From positions 28,089-92,088 of the forward strand of contig JAFVSI010000019.1 in NCBI GenBank assembly GCA_017503865.1: a stretch of 64,000 nt of DNA. The letters are read 5' to 3'. The notes beneath the pieces were generated by a model. That model searched no databases. It saw nothing but the letters and a program-made list of their open reading frames with translations, and was not told the origin of the DNA. The first letter of the stretch is position 1. Each line of letters opens with the position of its first letter. The position numbers and the translations under genes are program-made. Positions 16,639 through 24,576 of this stretch are shown one piece after another. This DNA is from Clostridia bacterium. GTDB lineage: Bacteria > Bacillota > Clostridia > Oscillospirales > CAG-272.

Positions 16639-18087
16639 ATGAAGATCAATATTGGAACGAGAGCAATTTCAATGTCAAGACTTGCACAGATTTGCGGCGG
16701 TATGCTTCACTGTATAGGTGGCGAGAGCGACCAGGACGTACAGTTCGAGTCTATTTGTACCGATTCGCGTGAGAGTGCTGCAGGTGCGCTTTTTATTGCA
16801 CTTGGCGGTGAGCGAGTTGACGGACACGATTATATTGATGCTGCTTTGTCTGCGGGTGGTGGCTGCGTTCTTTGTGAGCGTATCCCCGAAAAGATAAGTG
16901 AGCGTAAGTGTGCGGCGGTTATAGTCGAGGACTCCGTAAAGGCAGTTGGAGAGCTTGCAAAGGCATACGACAGAAGCATAAATCACAAGAAGATCGCGGT
17001 TACGGGAAGCGTTGGAAAAACGACAACCAAGGAGTTTATTGCCGCAGTTCTTGCCGAAAAATATCGAGTTCATAAGACTGAGGGCAACTATAATAGCAAT
17101 ATAGGTCTACCTTTGTCGATACTTTCTATGAAAGACGATACAGAGGTATCGGTGCTTGAAATGGGAATGAGTGATCTCGGAGAGATAGACTACCTTTCGC
17201 GTCTTGCAGAGCCCGACGTGGCTGTAATTACCAATATAGGTACTTCGCACATCGGCCGTCTCGGTAGCCGTGAAAATATTTGCCGTGCAAAGCTTGAGAT
17301 AGTAAACGGTCTCAAGACAGGCGGTACGCTTATCGTCAACGGTGACGAGCCTATGCTCGAAAACTATAAAAAGGACGGAATTACCGTTCGCCGTGTAGCA
17401 ATTAAAAATGAAAATGCAGATTACCGTGCGACAAATATAAGAATTTGCGATAATCAAACGGTATTCGACATAATAACACCCGTTTCTTTAGTAAGAGACG
17501 TGTCTATCCCCGTGCTTGGTGAGCATAACGTTATGGCAGCTCTTTTCGCTTTTGCGGCAGGAGTCAGCTACGGACTTGACGTATCGTATATTGCAAGAGG
17601 TCTTTCGAGCTTCAAACAGGTCGGAATGAGACAGAATATATACGATATCGGCTCAATTAAGGTTATTGAGGACTGCTATAATGCAAGTCCAGAGTCTATG
17701 AGAGCGGCTTTCAAGGTGCAAAGCTCGATGGCAAAGCAGTGCGGCGAGGGAAGAATCGTGGCACTTCTTGGCGATATGTATGAGCTTGGCGACGAAAGCG
17801 AAAGACTTCACGAGCAGGTAGGTGCGGATTTTGCACTTGCAGGCGGAGAGGCTCTCTTTACCTTCGGTGAGAATGCAGAGGGCATCGCAAGAGGTGCAAT
17901 TCTTCACGGAATTGAGATCGAGCGAGTTTTCAGAAATTCTGACGTAAAAAATCCCGCTATGAGCGGAGAAATGCTCTTGGATTTTCTTCGTAGCGGTGAT
18001 ATTCTACTCGTTAAGGCAAGCAGAGGTGCGGCTGCCGAGAGAGTTATAGAATATCTTAAGGCAAATAAAGACAGAATAGCACAATAA
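16639..18087 (+). CDS. murF: UDP-MurNAc-tripeptide D-alanyl-D-alanine ligase MurF
   Basis: Cytosolic ligase joining D-Ala-D-Ala to the UDP-MurNAc-tripeptide, about 482 residues. It has the ATP loop VTGSVGKTTTKEF (about residues 119-131), the family stretch EGNYNSNIGLPLSIL, and in the C-terminal part EDCYNASPESMRAA. I chose ATG 16639 because AAAGGGGGC lies 7 bases before it; an in-frame GTG at 16621 would include that site in the gene. Ddl, which makes its substrate, is not in the window. Confidence 0.96.
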   Translation: MKINIGTRAISMSRLAQICGGMLHCIGGESDQDVQFESICTDSRESAAGALFIALGGERVDGHDYIDAALSAGGGCVLCERIPEKISERKCAAVIVEDSVKAVGELAKAYDRSINHKKIAVTGSVGKTTTKEFIAAVLAEKYRVHKTEGNYNSNIGLPLSILSMKDDTEVSVLEMGMSDLGEIDYLSRLAEPDVAVITNIGTSHIGRLGSRENICRAKLEIVNGLKTGGTLIVNGDEPMLENYKKDGITVRRVAIKNENADYRATNIRICDNQTVFDIITPVSLVRDVSIPVLGEHNVMAALFAFAAGVSYGLDVSYIARGLSSFKQVGMRQNIYDIGSIKVIEDCYNASPESMRAAFKVQSSMAKQCGEGRIVALLGDMYELGDESERLHEQVGADFALAGGEALFTFGENAEGIARGAILHGIEIERVFRNSDVKNPAMSGEMLLDFLRSGDILLVKASRGAAAERVIEYLKANKDRIAQ

Positions 18088-18117
18088 TCAGGTAGTTAAA
18101 CGGGGATTTTTAAATTT

Positions 18118-19107
18118 ATGCTTATAGAATTCATTGTAGCGATAGTCACGAGCTTTGCTCTTAGTGTCGTGCTTTCGTATTATATAATACCCATTCTTAA
18201 AGGTCACAAGGTGGGACAGATCATTCGAGAAGAAGGGCCCTCGTGGCACAGCTCGAAGGCAGGAACACCCACGATGGGCGGAATATGCTTTATTATGGCT
18301 ATTCTTATCGTGAGTGCGGGATTTACAGTATTTTATACTTTGAAAAACAGACAGAGTGAGCTTATTCCTCTTGCTCTTACGCTTGGCCTTGGAGTTTTTA
18401 ACGGTCTTATAGGCTTTGTTGACGACTACTGCAAGCTATTAAAAAAGCAGAATGAGGGACTGACTCCGCTTCAGAAGATAATTCTGCAAACACTTGTAGC
18501 CATTCTTTATATCTTGGCTTTGAGATTTACAGGTCATCTTGACACAAATCTTTTTATCCCATTCCTTAAAACGAATATTGAGCTTGGCTTTGTGTATTAC
18601 ATTTTTGCCGTATTTCTTATTCTCGGAATGGTCAATAGCGTTAATCTTACCGATGGAATAGACGGTCTTGCAACCTCTGTAACCCTTGTGGTCGCTGGAT
18701 TTTTCGCTTTCGTTGCGTTTAATGTTTTCAACGAGTCGCTTATACTTATATCGGGACTTCTCATAGGAGCACTTATAGGCTTCCTTGTTTTCAATATACA
18801 TCCTGCAAAGGTGTTTATGGGAGACACAGGCTCGCTTTTCCTCGGCGGAATGGTGACCGGAGCCGCATTCCTTATGGAAAACCCGCTTATAATAGTTATA
18901 GCGGGCGGAATTTACGTAGTCGAAGCATTTTCGGATATTATTCAGGTAGGTGTTTTTAAATTATCGGGCAGAAAGATTAGAGTTTTTAAAATGGCACCTA
19001 TACATCACCACTTTGAAAAGTGCGGATGGAAGGAAGGAAAAATAGTAAGCATATTTTCACTTGTTACCGCTCTGCTTTGTGTAGCGGCGTGGTTTTCATC
19101 GTTTTAA
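18118..19107 (+). CDS. mraY: Phospho-N-acetylmuramoyl-pentapeptide transferase MraY
   Basis: Membrane enzyme that moves phospho-MurNAc-pentapeptide to undecaprenyl phosphate, making lipid I. It has 329 residues and about ten membrane helices, the normal size. Catalytic signatures are present: GFVDDYCKLLKKQN with the paired aspartates, NSVNLTDGIDGLA, and the cytoplasmic MAPIHHHFEKCGW. In most clusters murD comes next; here ftsW follows directly. The mRNA just past the stop codon begins a large stem over the ftsW start. Confidence 0.97.
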   Translation: MLIEFIVAIVTSFALSVVLSYYIIPILKGHKVGQIIREEGPSWHSSKAGTPTMGGICFIMAILIVSAGFTVFYTLKNRQSELIPLALTLGLGVFNGLIGFVDDYCKLLKKQNEGLTPLQKIILQTLVAILYILALRFTGHLDTNLFIPFLKTNIELGFVYYIFAVFLILGMVNSVNLTDGIDGLATSVTLVVAGFFAFVAFNVFNESLILISGLLIGALIGFLVFNIHPAKVFMGDTGSLFLGGMVTGAAFLMENPLIIVIAGGIYVVEAFSDIIQVGVFKLSGRKIRVFKMAPIHHHFEKCGWKEGKIVSIFSLVTALLCVAAWFSSF

Positions 19108-19111
19108 TAAT

Positions 19112-19186
19112 AATAATTATCGGGGGTACTTGTTATGTCTAATGAAGAAAAGAAAATGACACATAAGCAAGCCCCCGATAATAATT
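19112..19186 (+). promoter_or_regulatory. Long stem enclosing the ftsW ribosome-binding site and start codon
   Basis: Pairs run 19112-19126 with 19172-19186 (one A-A mismatch), 19129-19132 with 19168-19171, and 19133-19138 with 19161-19166: 24 base pairs in all. A 2-base bulge, a 1-base bulge and a 22-base loop complete it. The GGGGG ribosome-binding site (19122-19126) and the ATG (19135-19137) are both fully paired. The stem starts 5 bases after the mraY stop, so a ribosome ending mraY would open its base, which suggests translational coupling (inference). Confidence 0.7.
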
Positions 19187-20463
19187 TGCCCGTCAAAAAT
19201 GACAGTGAAAAAAAGGTTGGGCTTGTGAAAAGAGCTGTCGGTACTTTTTCAGAGTGGCGAGAGAGAAAGCTCGAGGAGCTTGATCCCATATATACTGAGC
19301 CCATAACACCTGCTGTTGTTGAGGACGAGGCGAAGGAGCCCCTTTGCCGTCACGGAGTCGATAAGTGGTTCTTACTTTTTGCAACGATGCTTTTGTGCTT
19401 CGGTATAGTTATGTGCTACAGTGCGGGTGTCGTTGAGGCACAGGTGGAATATGACGATCCTACCCATTACCTTGTCAGAAATATCGCATTCAGCCTTGTA
19501 GCGATAGTAATAACGACCTTGTTCGTTATGTTTTTCCGTCCCTGGCATCTTAGATATATGGCGGTACTCACCTATGCGGGAGCAATATTTTTGCTCCTTC
19601 TCGTTCTTGTTATAGGTACTGTCGGCGGCGGTGCTCAAAGATGGATCGCAATAGGACCTGTGACGATTCAGCCGTCCGAAATAGCAAAAACGGGCGTTGT
19701 GATGATGCTGGCGCTTTATATGTCTAAATACGAAAAAGAGATAAGCTCGGTACATAAATACGGCGGAAGCTTCAAGCACGGATTTTTTATGCCGCTTATG
19801 ATAATAGGACTTATTTGCGGTCTCGTTGCACTTGAACGACACATTTCGGGACTTATGATAATCGGTATGATAGGCGTGTGCGTAATGTTTCTCGGCGGAA
19901 CGAGAGCCAAGTGGCTTATAGCTTTCTTTGCCTTTATAGGAGTTGCTTTCGTCGGTCTTCTTTTGGTATCAAGCTATGCACAAGAGAGAGTTTTCACTTG
20001 GATACATATATACGAGGTCGATCCTCTCGGCCCTGCATGGCAGACTCTTCAAGGGCTTTACGCGATAGGCTCTGGCGGATTCTTCGGTACGGGAATAGGC
20101 AGCAGCCGACAAAAGTATGGCTACGTTCCCGAGCCGCAAAACGATTTCGTTTTCCCGATAATTTGTGAGGAGCTTGGCTTTATAGGAGCTTTCCTTCTCG
20201 TAGCACTTTTCGTGTTGCTTGTATGGAGAGGAATAAAGATAGGGCAGAATGCACCCGACAAGTTCACAGCTCTTACAGTTTGGGGACTTACCTTTAAAAT
20301 AGCGCTTCAGGCGGCAATGAATATTGCGGTCGTAACTAATTCTATGCCCAATACGGGAGTGTCGCTGCCCTTTATAAGCTCGGGCGGAACGGCACTTATG
20401 ATACAGATATTCGAGGTCGGTATCATACTCCTTATCTCGAGGTTTTCAAAACAAAAGAAGTAA
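19135..20463 (+). CDS. ftsW: Peptidoglycan glycosyltransferase FtsW/SpoVE
   Basis: SEDS-family polymerase that links lipid II into glycan strands at the septum together with a class B PBP. It has 442 residues. An unusual hydrophilic N-terminus of about 75 residues precedes ten membrane helices. SEDS motifs are present: GGAQRWIAIGPVTIQPSEIAK, the H-bearing LERHISGLMII, and near the end NTGVSLPFISSGGTAL. FtsW and SpoVE are not separable by sequence alone; the place in the cluster fits either. Both ribosome-binding site and start are locked in a stem. Confidence 0.95.
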   Translation: MSNEEKKMTHKQAPDNNLPVKNDSEKKVGLVKRAVGTFSEWRERKLEELDPIYTEPITPAVVEDEAKEPLCRHGVDKWFLLFATMLLCFGIVMCYSAGVVEAQVEYDDPTHYLVRNIAFSLVAIVITTLFVMFFRPWHLRYMAVLTYAGAIFLLLLVLVIGTVGGGAQRWIAIGPVTIQPSEIAKTGVVMMLALYMSKYEKEISSVHKYGGSFKHGFFMPLMIIGLICGLVALERHISGLMIIGMIGVCVMFLGGTRAKWLIAFFAFIGVAFVGLLLVSSYAQERVFTWIHIYEVDPLGPAWQTLQGLYAIGSGGFFGTGIGSSRQKYGYVPEPQNDFVFPIICEELGFIGAFLLVALFVLLVWRGIKIGQNAPDKFTALTVWGLTFKIALQAAMNIAVVTNSMPNTGVSLPFISSGGTALMIQIFEVGIILLISRFSKQKK

Positions 20464-20488
20464 TTGACTTTTTCTTAAGGAGATAATA

Positions 20489-21610
20489 ATGAAGGTACTA
20501 ATTTCGGCAGGCGGAACGGGCGGACATATAAACCCCGGCCTTGCCATTGCAAATATAATATTGAAAAACGCTCCCGATTCCGAAATTCTTTTCGTGGGAA
20601 CGCCTAAGGGAATGGAGAATGACCTTGTAAGAAAGGCAGGATACGAGCTTCGTCACGTTGAAATAAGCGGTATCAGACGCTCGCTCTCACCCTCAAATAT
20701 CAAAACCGCAATACAGGTCTTGACATCTCCCGTGAAGGCTAAAAAGATAATAAAGGAATTTCGCCCCGATATAGTAATAGGTACGGGCGGATATGCTTGC
20801 TGGCCTTCTCTTACGGCGGCAAGAAAAATGGGAATTCCCACAGTTCTTCACGAGGCAAACGCAATTCCCGGTGTTGCTGTAAAGCAGCTCTGCGGAAAGG
20901 TCGACCTTCTTATGACTAATTTTGAGCATACCGCAAAGGAATTTGCCGACAGGCAGAGAACTATGCACGTCGGTATGCCGATGCGTGGAGAATTTGAGGG
21001 GATCTCAAAGGAAGAGGCACGTAAAAAGCTCGGCATTGCCGACAAGTATTCTCACGTAATACTTTCATTTGGCGGAAGTCTCGGTGCACCTATGGTAAAT
21101 AGGGCATCTATTGAGGTAATGAAGAATTACACGGCAAAGCATCCCGAGGTCATACACTATCACTCGAGCGGTAGCCGTGAATACGAAAATATGATGAAGG
21201 AATATACCGAGGCAGGACTTGCCGAGGCAAAGAACATTGACCTCGCACCTTATATATACGATATGTCGCTTAAAATGGCGGCGGCTGACGTTGTGATCTC
21301 GCGTGCGGGAGCGATGACTATTGCAGAGCTTGCAAGGCTTGGTGCGGTATCTATTCTTATCCCGTCTCCTAACGTTACGGCTGACCATCAGTACAAAAAC
21401 GCAAAGCTGCTTGAAGATAAGGGAGCGACTATTATAATTCGCGAAGATGAGTTTGACGGTCATAACGTAAGTGATACCGTAGAGAAGCTCCTTTCTGACG
21501 ATGCACTACGCAAGAGTATGTCCGAGAGTATCGGAAAGTTTTATGATGCAAACACAAGCAAAAAGATATTTAGCGAGATAGAAAAGCTCGTTTTAAATAG
21601 CAAGAAGTAA
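20489..21610 (+). CDS. murG: UDP-GlcNAc:lipid I N-acetylglucosaminyltransferase MurG
   Basis: Peripheral membrane GT-B glycosyltransferase that turns lipid I into lipid II, 373 residues, the usual length. The N-terminal glycine loop SAGGTGGHINPGLA (residues 5-18), the loop LSFGGSLGA (about 190) and the UDP-GlcNAc site SRAGAMTIAELARLG (about 271-285) are all intact. The AAGGAG ribosome-binding site has normal spacing. It follows ftsW by 25 bases and precedes divIB by 15. Confidence 0.97.
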   Translation: MKVLISAGGTGGHINPGLAIANIILKNAPDSEILFVGTPKGMENDLVRKAGYELRHVEISGIRRSLSPSNIKTAIQVLTSPVKAKKIIKEFRPDIVIGTGGYACWPSLTAARKMGIPTVLHEANAIPGVAVKQLCGKVDLLMTNFEHTAKEFADRQRTMHVGMPMRGEFEGISKEEARKKLGIADKYSHVILSFGGSLGAPMVNRASIEVMKNYTAKHPEVIHYHSSGSREYENMMKEYTEAGLAEAKNIDLAPYIYDMSLKMAAADVVISRAGAMTIAELARLGAVSILIPSPNVTADHQYKNAKLLEDKGATIIIREDEFDGHNVSDTVEKLLSDDALRKSMSESIGKFYDANTSKKIFSEIEKLVLNSKK

Positions 21611-21625
21611 AAAGAGGGAAAATAA

Positions 21626-22495
21626 ATGCAGATAAGAGAACGCTCAAAAAACAGTGAAAGAGAAAAAACGGTCGAGATAAACTTATACTCGCTCGTTTGC
21701 ATTTCTCTTCTTGTAATCATGGGCGTTCTTTTGTTGCTTTTATCCTTGCATTTCGTAAAAAGATTTATACCTGCCAAAAGCTTTGAGATAATAGGCGAAT
21801 CCACTTACGAGCCGATCGATTTAGCAAAGGGCTCGGGTATAGAGCTTGGCGACAGGATATTCAGAATAGACACCGAGGCGGCGGAAGAGAGACTTTTGGT
21901 AAGCTGCCCGTATCTCGAGTCGGTAAATATCAAGAGGACACTCTTTGGCAAGGTAAAGTTTGAGGTCGAATGCTATGAGCCGGTATGGTATGTAGAGGTC
22001 GCGGGTGACTGCTACGTTCTTGACAGAGAGCTTCGTGTGCTTGAGGAAACAGCGGACAGGGAAGGTCTTTATGAGAGAGATCTTATATATCTTACATTGC
22101 CGCACCTAAAAAATGCCATAGTCGGAGAGACAGTTGTGTTCGGTAACAGCGACGGAGAAATCGAGGAAACACAAAAAATAATGGATATCATTCTCTCATC
22201 GGCTGCTGCTGAAATGATATGTACTGCCGACATCGACAACAGATATGATGTGCATTTCGAGTTTGACAAAATTGTAATTTTTGAAAGTGAAGAGAAATTT
22301 TCGTATAGCGAAATAGATGATTTTTTCACAGTAAACGTCGGTGGATATTCGAAGCTTGCCACAAAGCTTGAATACATAACTAAGGCAATGCTTAAGGAAG
22401 ACCTCGCGGGGGCTGTCGGTGGAACGGTTGACGTTTCCGAAGAAGGGGACAAGGTCAGTATACGCCCAAAATACGCAAGTGTCGGGAATAATTAA
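21626..22495 (+). CDS. divIB: Cell division protein DivIB/FtsQ
   Basis: Bitopic septal protein of 289 residues. A short cytoplasmic head (residues 1-30) is followed by one membrane helix (about 30-48), a POTRA domain (about 50-120, starting FEIIGESTYEPIDLAKGSGI) and a beta domain. In the divisome it forms a complex with FtsL and DivIC. Sequence similarity in this family is weak, but topology, POTRA start and place between murG and ftsZ agree. The ribosome-binding site is GAGGG, 9-10 bases upstream. Confidence 0.85.
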   Translation: MQIRERSKNSEREKTVEINLYSLVCISLLVIMGVLLLLLSLHFVKRFIPAKSFEIIGESTYEPIDLAKGSGIELGDRIFRIDTEAAEERLLVSCPYLESVNIKRTLFGKVKFEVECYEPVWYVEVAGDCYVLDRELRVLEETADREGLYERDLIYLTLPHLKNAIVGETVVFGNSDGEIEETQKIMDIILSSAAAEMICTADIDNRYDVHFEFDKIVIFESEEKFSYSEIDDFFTVNVGGYSKLATKLEYITKAMLKEDLAGAVGGTVDVSEEGDKVSIRPKYASVGNN

Positions 22496-22528
22496 AAACA
22501 TTGTCTAAATGTATGGTTTATGCTTCGG

Positions 22529-22563
22529 TTTAATGATAAATATTTGTAAAAATTATCATTAAA
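22529..22563 (+). terminator. AT-rich hairpin between divIB and ftsZ
   Basis: Perfect 11-base inverted repeat (TTTAATGATAA and TTATCATTAAA) with a 13-base loop. There is no T-run, so it is at best a weak terminator or processing site. It separates divIB from the ftsZ promoter. Confidence 0.4.
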
Positions 22564-22577
22564 TTTCAAAAAAGGTA

Positions 22578-22606
22578 TTGCAAAAAAAGCAAAAATATAT
22601 TATCAT
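22578..22606 (+). promoter_or_regulatory. Probable ftsZ promoter
   Basis: TTGCAA (22578-22583) and TATCAT (22601-22606) are 17 bases apart, in a 158-base gap before ftsZ. It is weaker than the other promoters of the window. It would let ftsZ be made separately from the murein genes. Confidence 0.5.
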
Positions 22607-22659
22607 ATATATATAAATATTTTCTTTGCAAAAAAGTTAAAAAACGGAGGATAATGACC

Positions 22660-23742
22660 ATGCATTTTGAAAGAGACGATAGCTGTGATTGCGGCGTTTG
22701 TATAAAAGTAGTAGGTGTCGGCGGCGGCGGAAACAATGCTGTCAACAGAATGATTGCTTCTAACGTAAGAGGAGTAGATTTTATTACGATAAATACAGAC
22801 AGACAGGCACTTCGTCACTCGAGTGCCCCCACTCAGCTTGTAATAGGTGAAAAAATTACAAAGGGATTCGGTGCGGGTGCAAATCCCAGCATCGGTCAGC
22901 GTGCGGCTGAGGAGTCTCTTGATGAGATCAAGGCAGCTCTCTCCGACGCAGATATGGTATTCATAACCGCAGGAATGGGCGGTGGTACAGGTACAGGTGC
23001 AGCTCCCGTTGTAGCAAGAATTGCTCACGAGATGGACATCCTCACCGTAGCTGTTGTAACAAAGCCTTTCGGCTTTGAGGGTAAGCGTAGAATGGCTCAG
23101 GCTGTTGAAGGAATTGCTGAGCTTAGCCAGTACGTTGACTCTATCGTAGTTATTCCTAACGAGAGACTTAAAGAGGTATCCGATACAAGAATTACTCTTT
23201 ATAATGCATTTGAGGCGGCTGATGACGTTCTCCGTCGCGGCGTACAGAGTATTTCCGACCTTATAAACGTTCCCGGAAACATCAACCTTGACTTTGCTGA
23301 CGTAACCGCTATTATGGCACATTCGGGCAGGGCTCATATGGGCGTTGGCAGTGCAACGGGTAAGGACAAGGCAGAGCTCGCAGCACGTGCAGCTATTGCA
23401 AGTCCTCTCCAGGAGACTTCTATCAAGGGTGCTACAGGTATCGTTATCAGCTTCTCGGCTTCTCCCGACATTGGACTTGAGGACGTTAACGTTGCTGCTA
23501 ATATGATAGCAGAGGAGTGCAATCCCGATGCAAACATCATCTGGGGTGTTGCATTCGATCCTGAGCTTGAGGACGAGCTTCGCATTACTCTTCTTGCTAC
23601 CGGCTTTGATAAGAAGCCCGGTGACTATGATGACGGAATAGAGACAAAGGCTGCTGAAGAAGCAGAGGTCGCTGAGAAGGCAAGTGGAAAGCCTGCAAGC
23701 TCAAGTGCATACGACGATATACTTGACGGCTTCTTTAACTAA
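22660..23742 (+). CDS. ftsZ: Cell division GTPase FtsZ
   Basis: Tubulin-like GTPase that forms the Z ring, about 360 residues. GTP loops VGGGGNNAVNRMI and the tubulin signature GGGTGTGAAP (about 107-116) are intact, and the T7 catalytic loop appears as NLDFADVTAIM. After a short linker the C-terminal peptide is YDDILDGFFN, a diverged form of the tail that binds FtsA and other partners; ftsA is not beside it. I favour the second ATG (22660), 9 bases after GGAGG; the first (22654) is only 3 bases away. A strong terminator follows. Confidence 0.97.
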   Translation: MHFERDDSCDCGVCIKVVGVGGGGNNAVNRMIASNVRGVDFITINTDRQALRHSSAPTQLVIGEKITKGFGAGANPSIGQRAAEESLDEIKAALSDADMVFITAGMGGGTGTGAAPVVARIAHEMDILTVAVVTKPFGFEGKRRMAQAVEGIAELSQYVDSIVVIPNERLKEVSDTRITLYNAFEAADDVLRRGVQSISDLINVPGNINLDFADVTAIMAHSGRAHMGVGSATGKDKAELAARAAIASPLQETSIKGATGIVISFSASPDIGLEDVNVAANMIAEECNPDANIIWGVAFDPELEDELRITLLATGFDKKPGDYDDGIETKAAEEAEVAEKASGKPASSSAYDDILDGFFN

Positions 23743-23759
23743 GAAAAATCAATAAGCAA

Positions 23760-23791
23760 AAAGTCAGCCGAGCTTTTCGGCTGACTTTTTT
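23760..23791 (+). terminator. Terminator of ftsZ and the division cluster
   Basis: Perfect 12-base arms (AAAGTCAGCCGA and complement) with a 5-base loop, then a T-run. Confidence 0.92.
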
Positions 23792-23803
23792 ACGAGGATA
23801 AAT

Positions 23804-24535
23804 ATGCTTGAATTTTTTGAATCATTTTCCCTTTGGGGAACGATCGTAAACACACTTGGCGTAGCCGTCGGTGCTATCGTCGGTATTTTAATAAAAAACC
23901 TTTCGGGTACGAAAAAAGCAAAGGAAGGCGGCATTGCCAGCGAGCTTCCCGACGCTATAATGAAGGGCGTTGCACTCTGCGTTTTGCTTATCGGTATTAC
24001 GGGGGCAATCAAGACCGAAAATATAATGATAGTTATCATTTCGATAGTTGTCGGTGCAATTCTCGGTACGCTTATGCGACTTGATAGCGGAATTACGGCT
24101 CTTGGCAACTTCATTGAAAAAAAGACGGGCGGAAAGCTTGGCAGTATAACGCAGGGCTTTGTTACGGCAAGTCTGCTATTCTGCGTAGGTGCTATGGCGA
24201 TAGTAGGATCGCTTTCGAGCGGTCTTTCGCTCGAGCACGAAACGCTCTATGCAAAATCCCTGCTCGATATGATCTCGGCAATTATATTTGCGACCACGCT
24301 CGGCTGGGGCGTCGTTTTCTCGTCGTTGCTTGTCTTTGTTTATCAAGGAGCTATCACACTTGCGGCAAGTCTTTTAGCCCCCGTGCTTTCAGCGGTGGCA
24401 ATAAATGAAATGACGGCGGTTGGCTCACTTCTTATTATCGCACTTTCGCTCAATATGCTGGGACTTACCAAAATTAAGGTTATGAACTACGTCCCCGCGA
24501 TTTTCATACCGATATTGCTTGTATTATTTATGTAA
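23804..24535 (+). CDS. DUF554 family membrane protein
   Basis: Protein of 243 residues with seven or so membrane helices and the family start WGTIVNTLGVAVGAIVGIL, plus the glycine-rich SLLFCVGAMAIVGSLSSGL. This matches the DUF554 family (YdfK-like), whose function is not established; a transport role is often guessed. The gene starts 13 bases after the ftsZ terminator, with GAGG as ribosome-binding site, so it may depend on readthrough. It is flanked by terminators on both sides. Confidence 0.85.
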   Translation: MLEFFESFSLWGTIVNTLGVAVGAIVGILIKNLSGTKKAKEGGIASELPDAIMKGVALCVLLIGITGAIKTENIMIVIISIVVGAILGTLMRLDSGITALGNFIEKKTGGKLGSITQGFVTASLLFCVGAMAIVGSLSSGLSLEHETLYAKSLLDMISAIIFATTLGWGVVFSSLLVFVYQGAITLAASLLAPVLSAVAINEMTAVGSLLIIALSLNMLGLTKIKVMNYVPAIFIPILLVLFM

Positions 24536-24541
24536 ATAAAC

Positions 24542-24571
24542 AAAAGGCGAAGGATTTTTCCTTCGCCTTTT
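24542..24571. terminator. Bidirectional terminator
   Basis: Perfect 13-base arms (AAAAGGCGAAGGA and complement) with a TTTT loop between the convergent DUF554 and lacZ genes. Confidence 0.92.
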
Positions 24572-24576
24572 TAATT

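Noticed and set aside
22529-22563. A Fur-box-like inverted repeat (AATGATAA...TTATCATT) before ftsZ.
   Set aside because: The arms are 13 bases apart, while Fur boxes are compact. It fits an RNA hairpin better.
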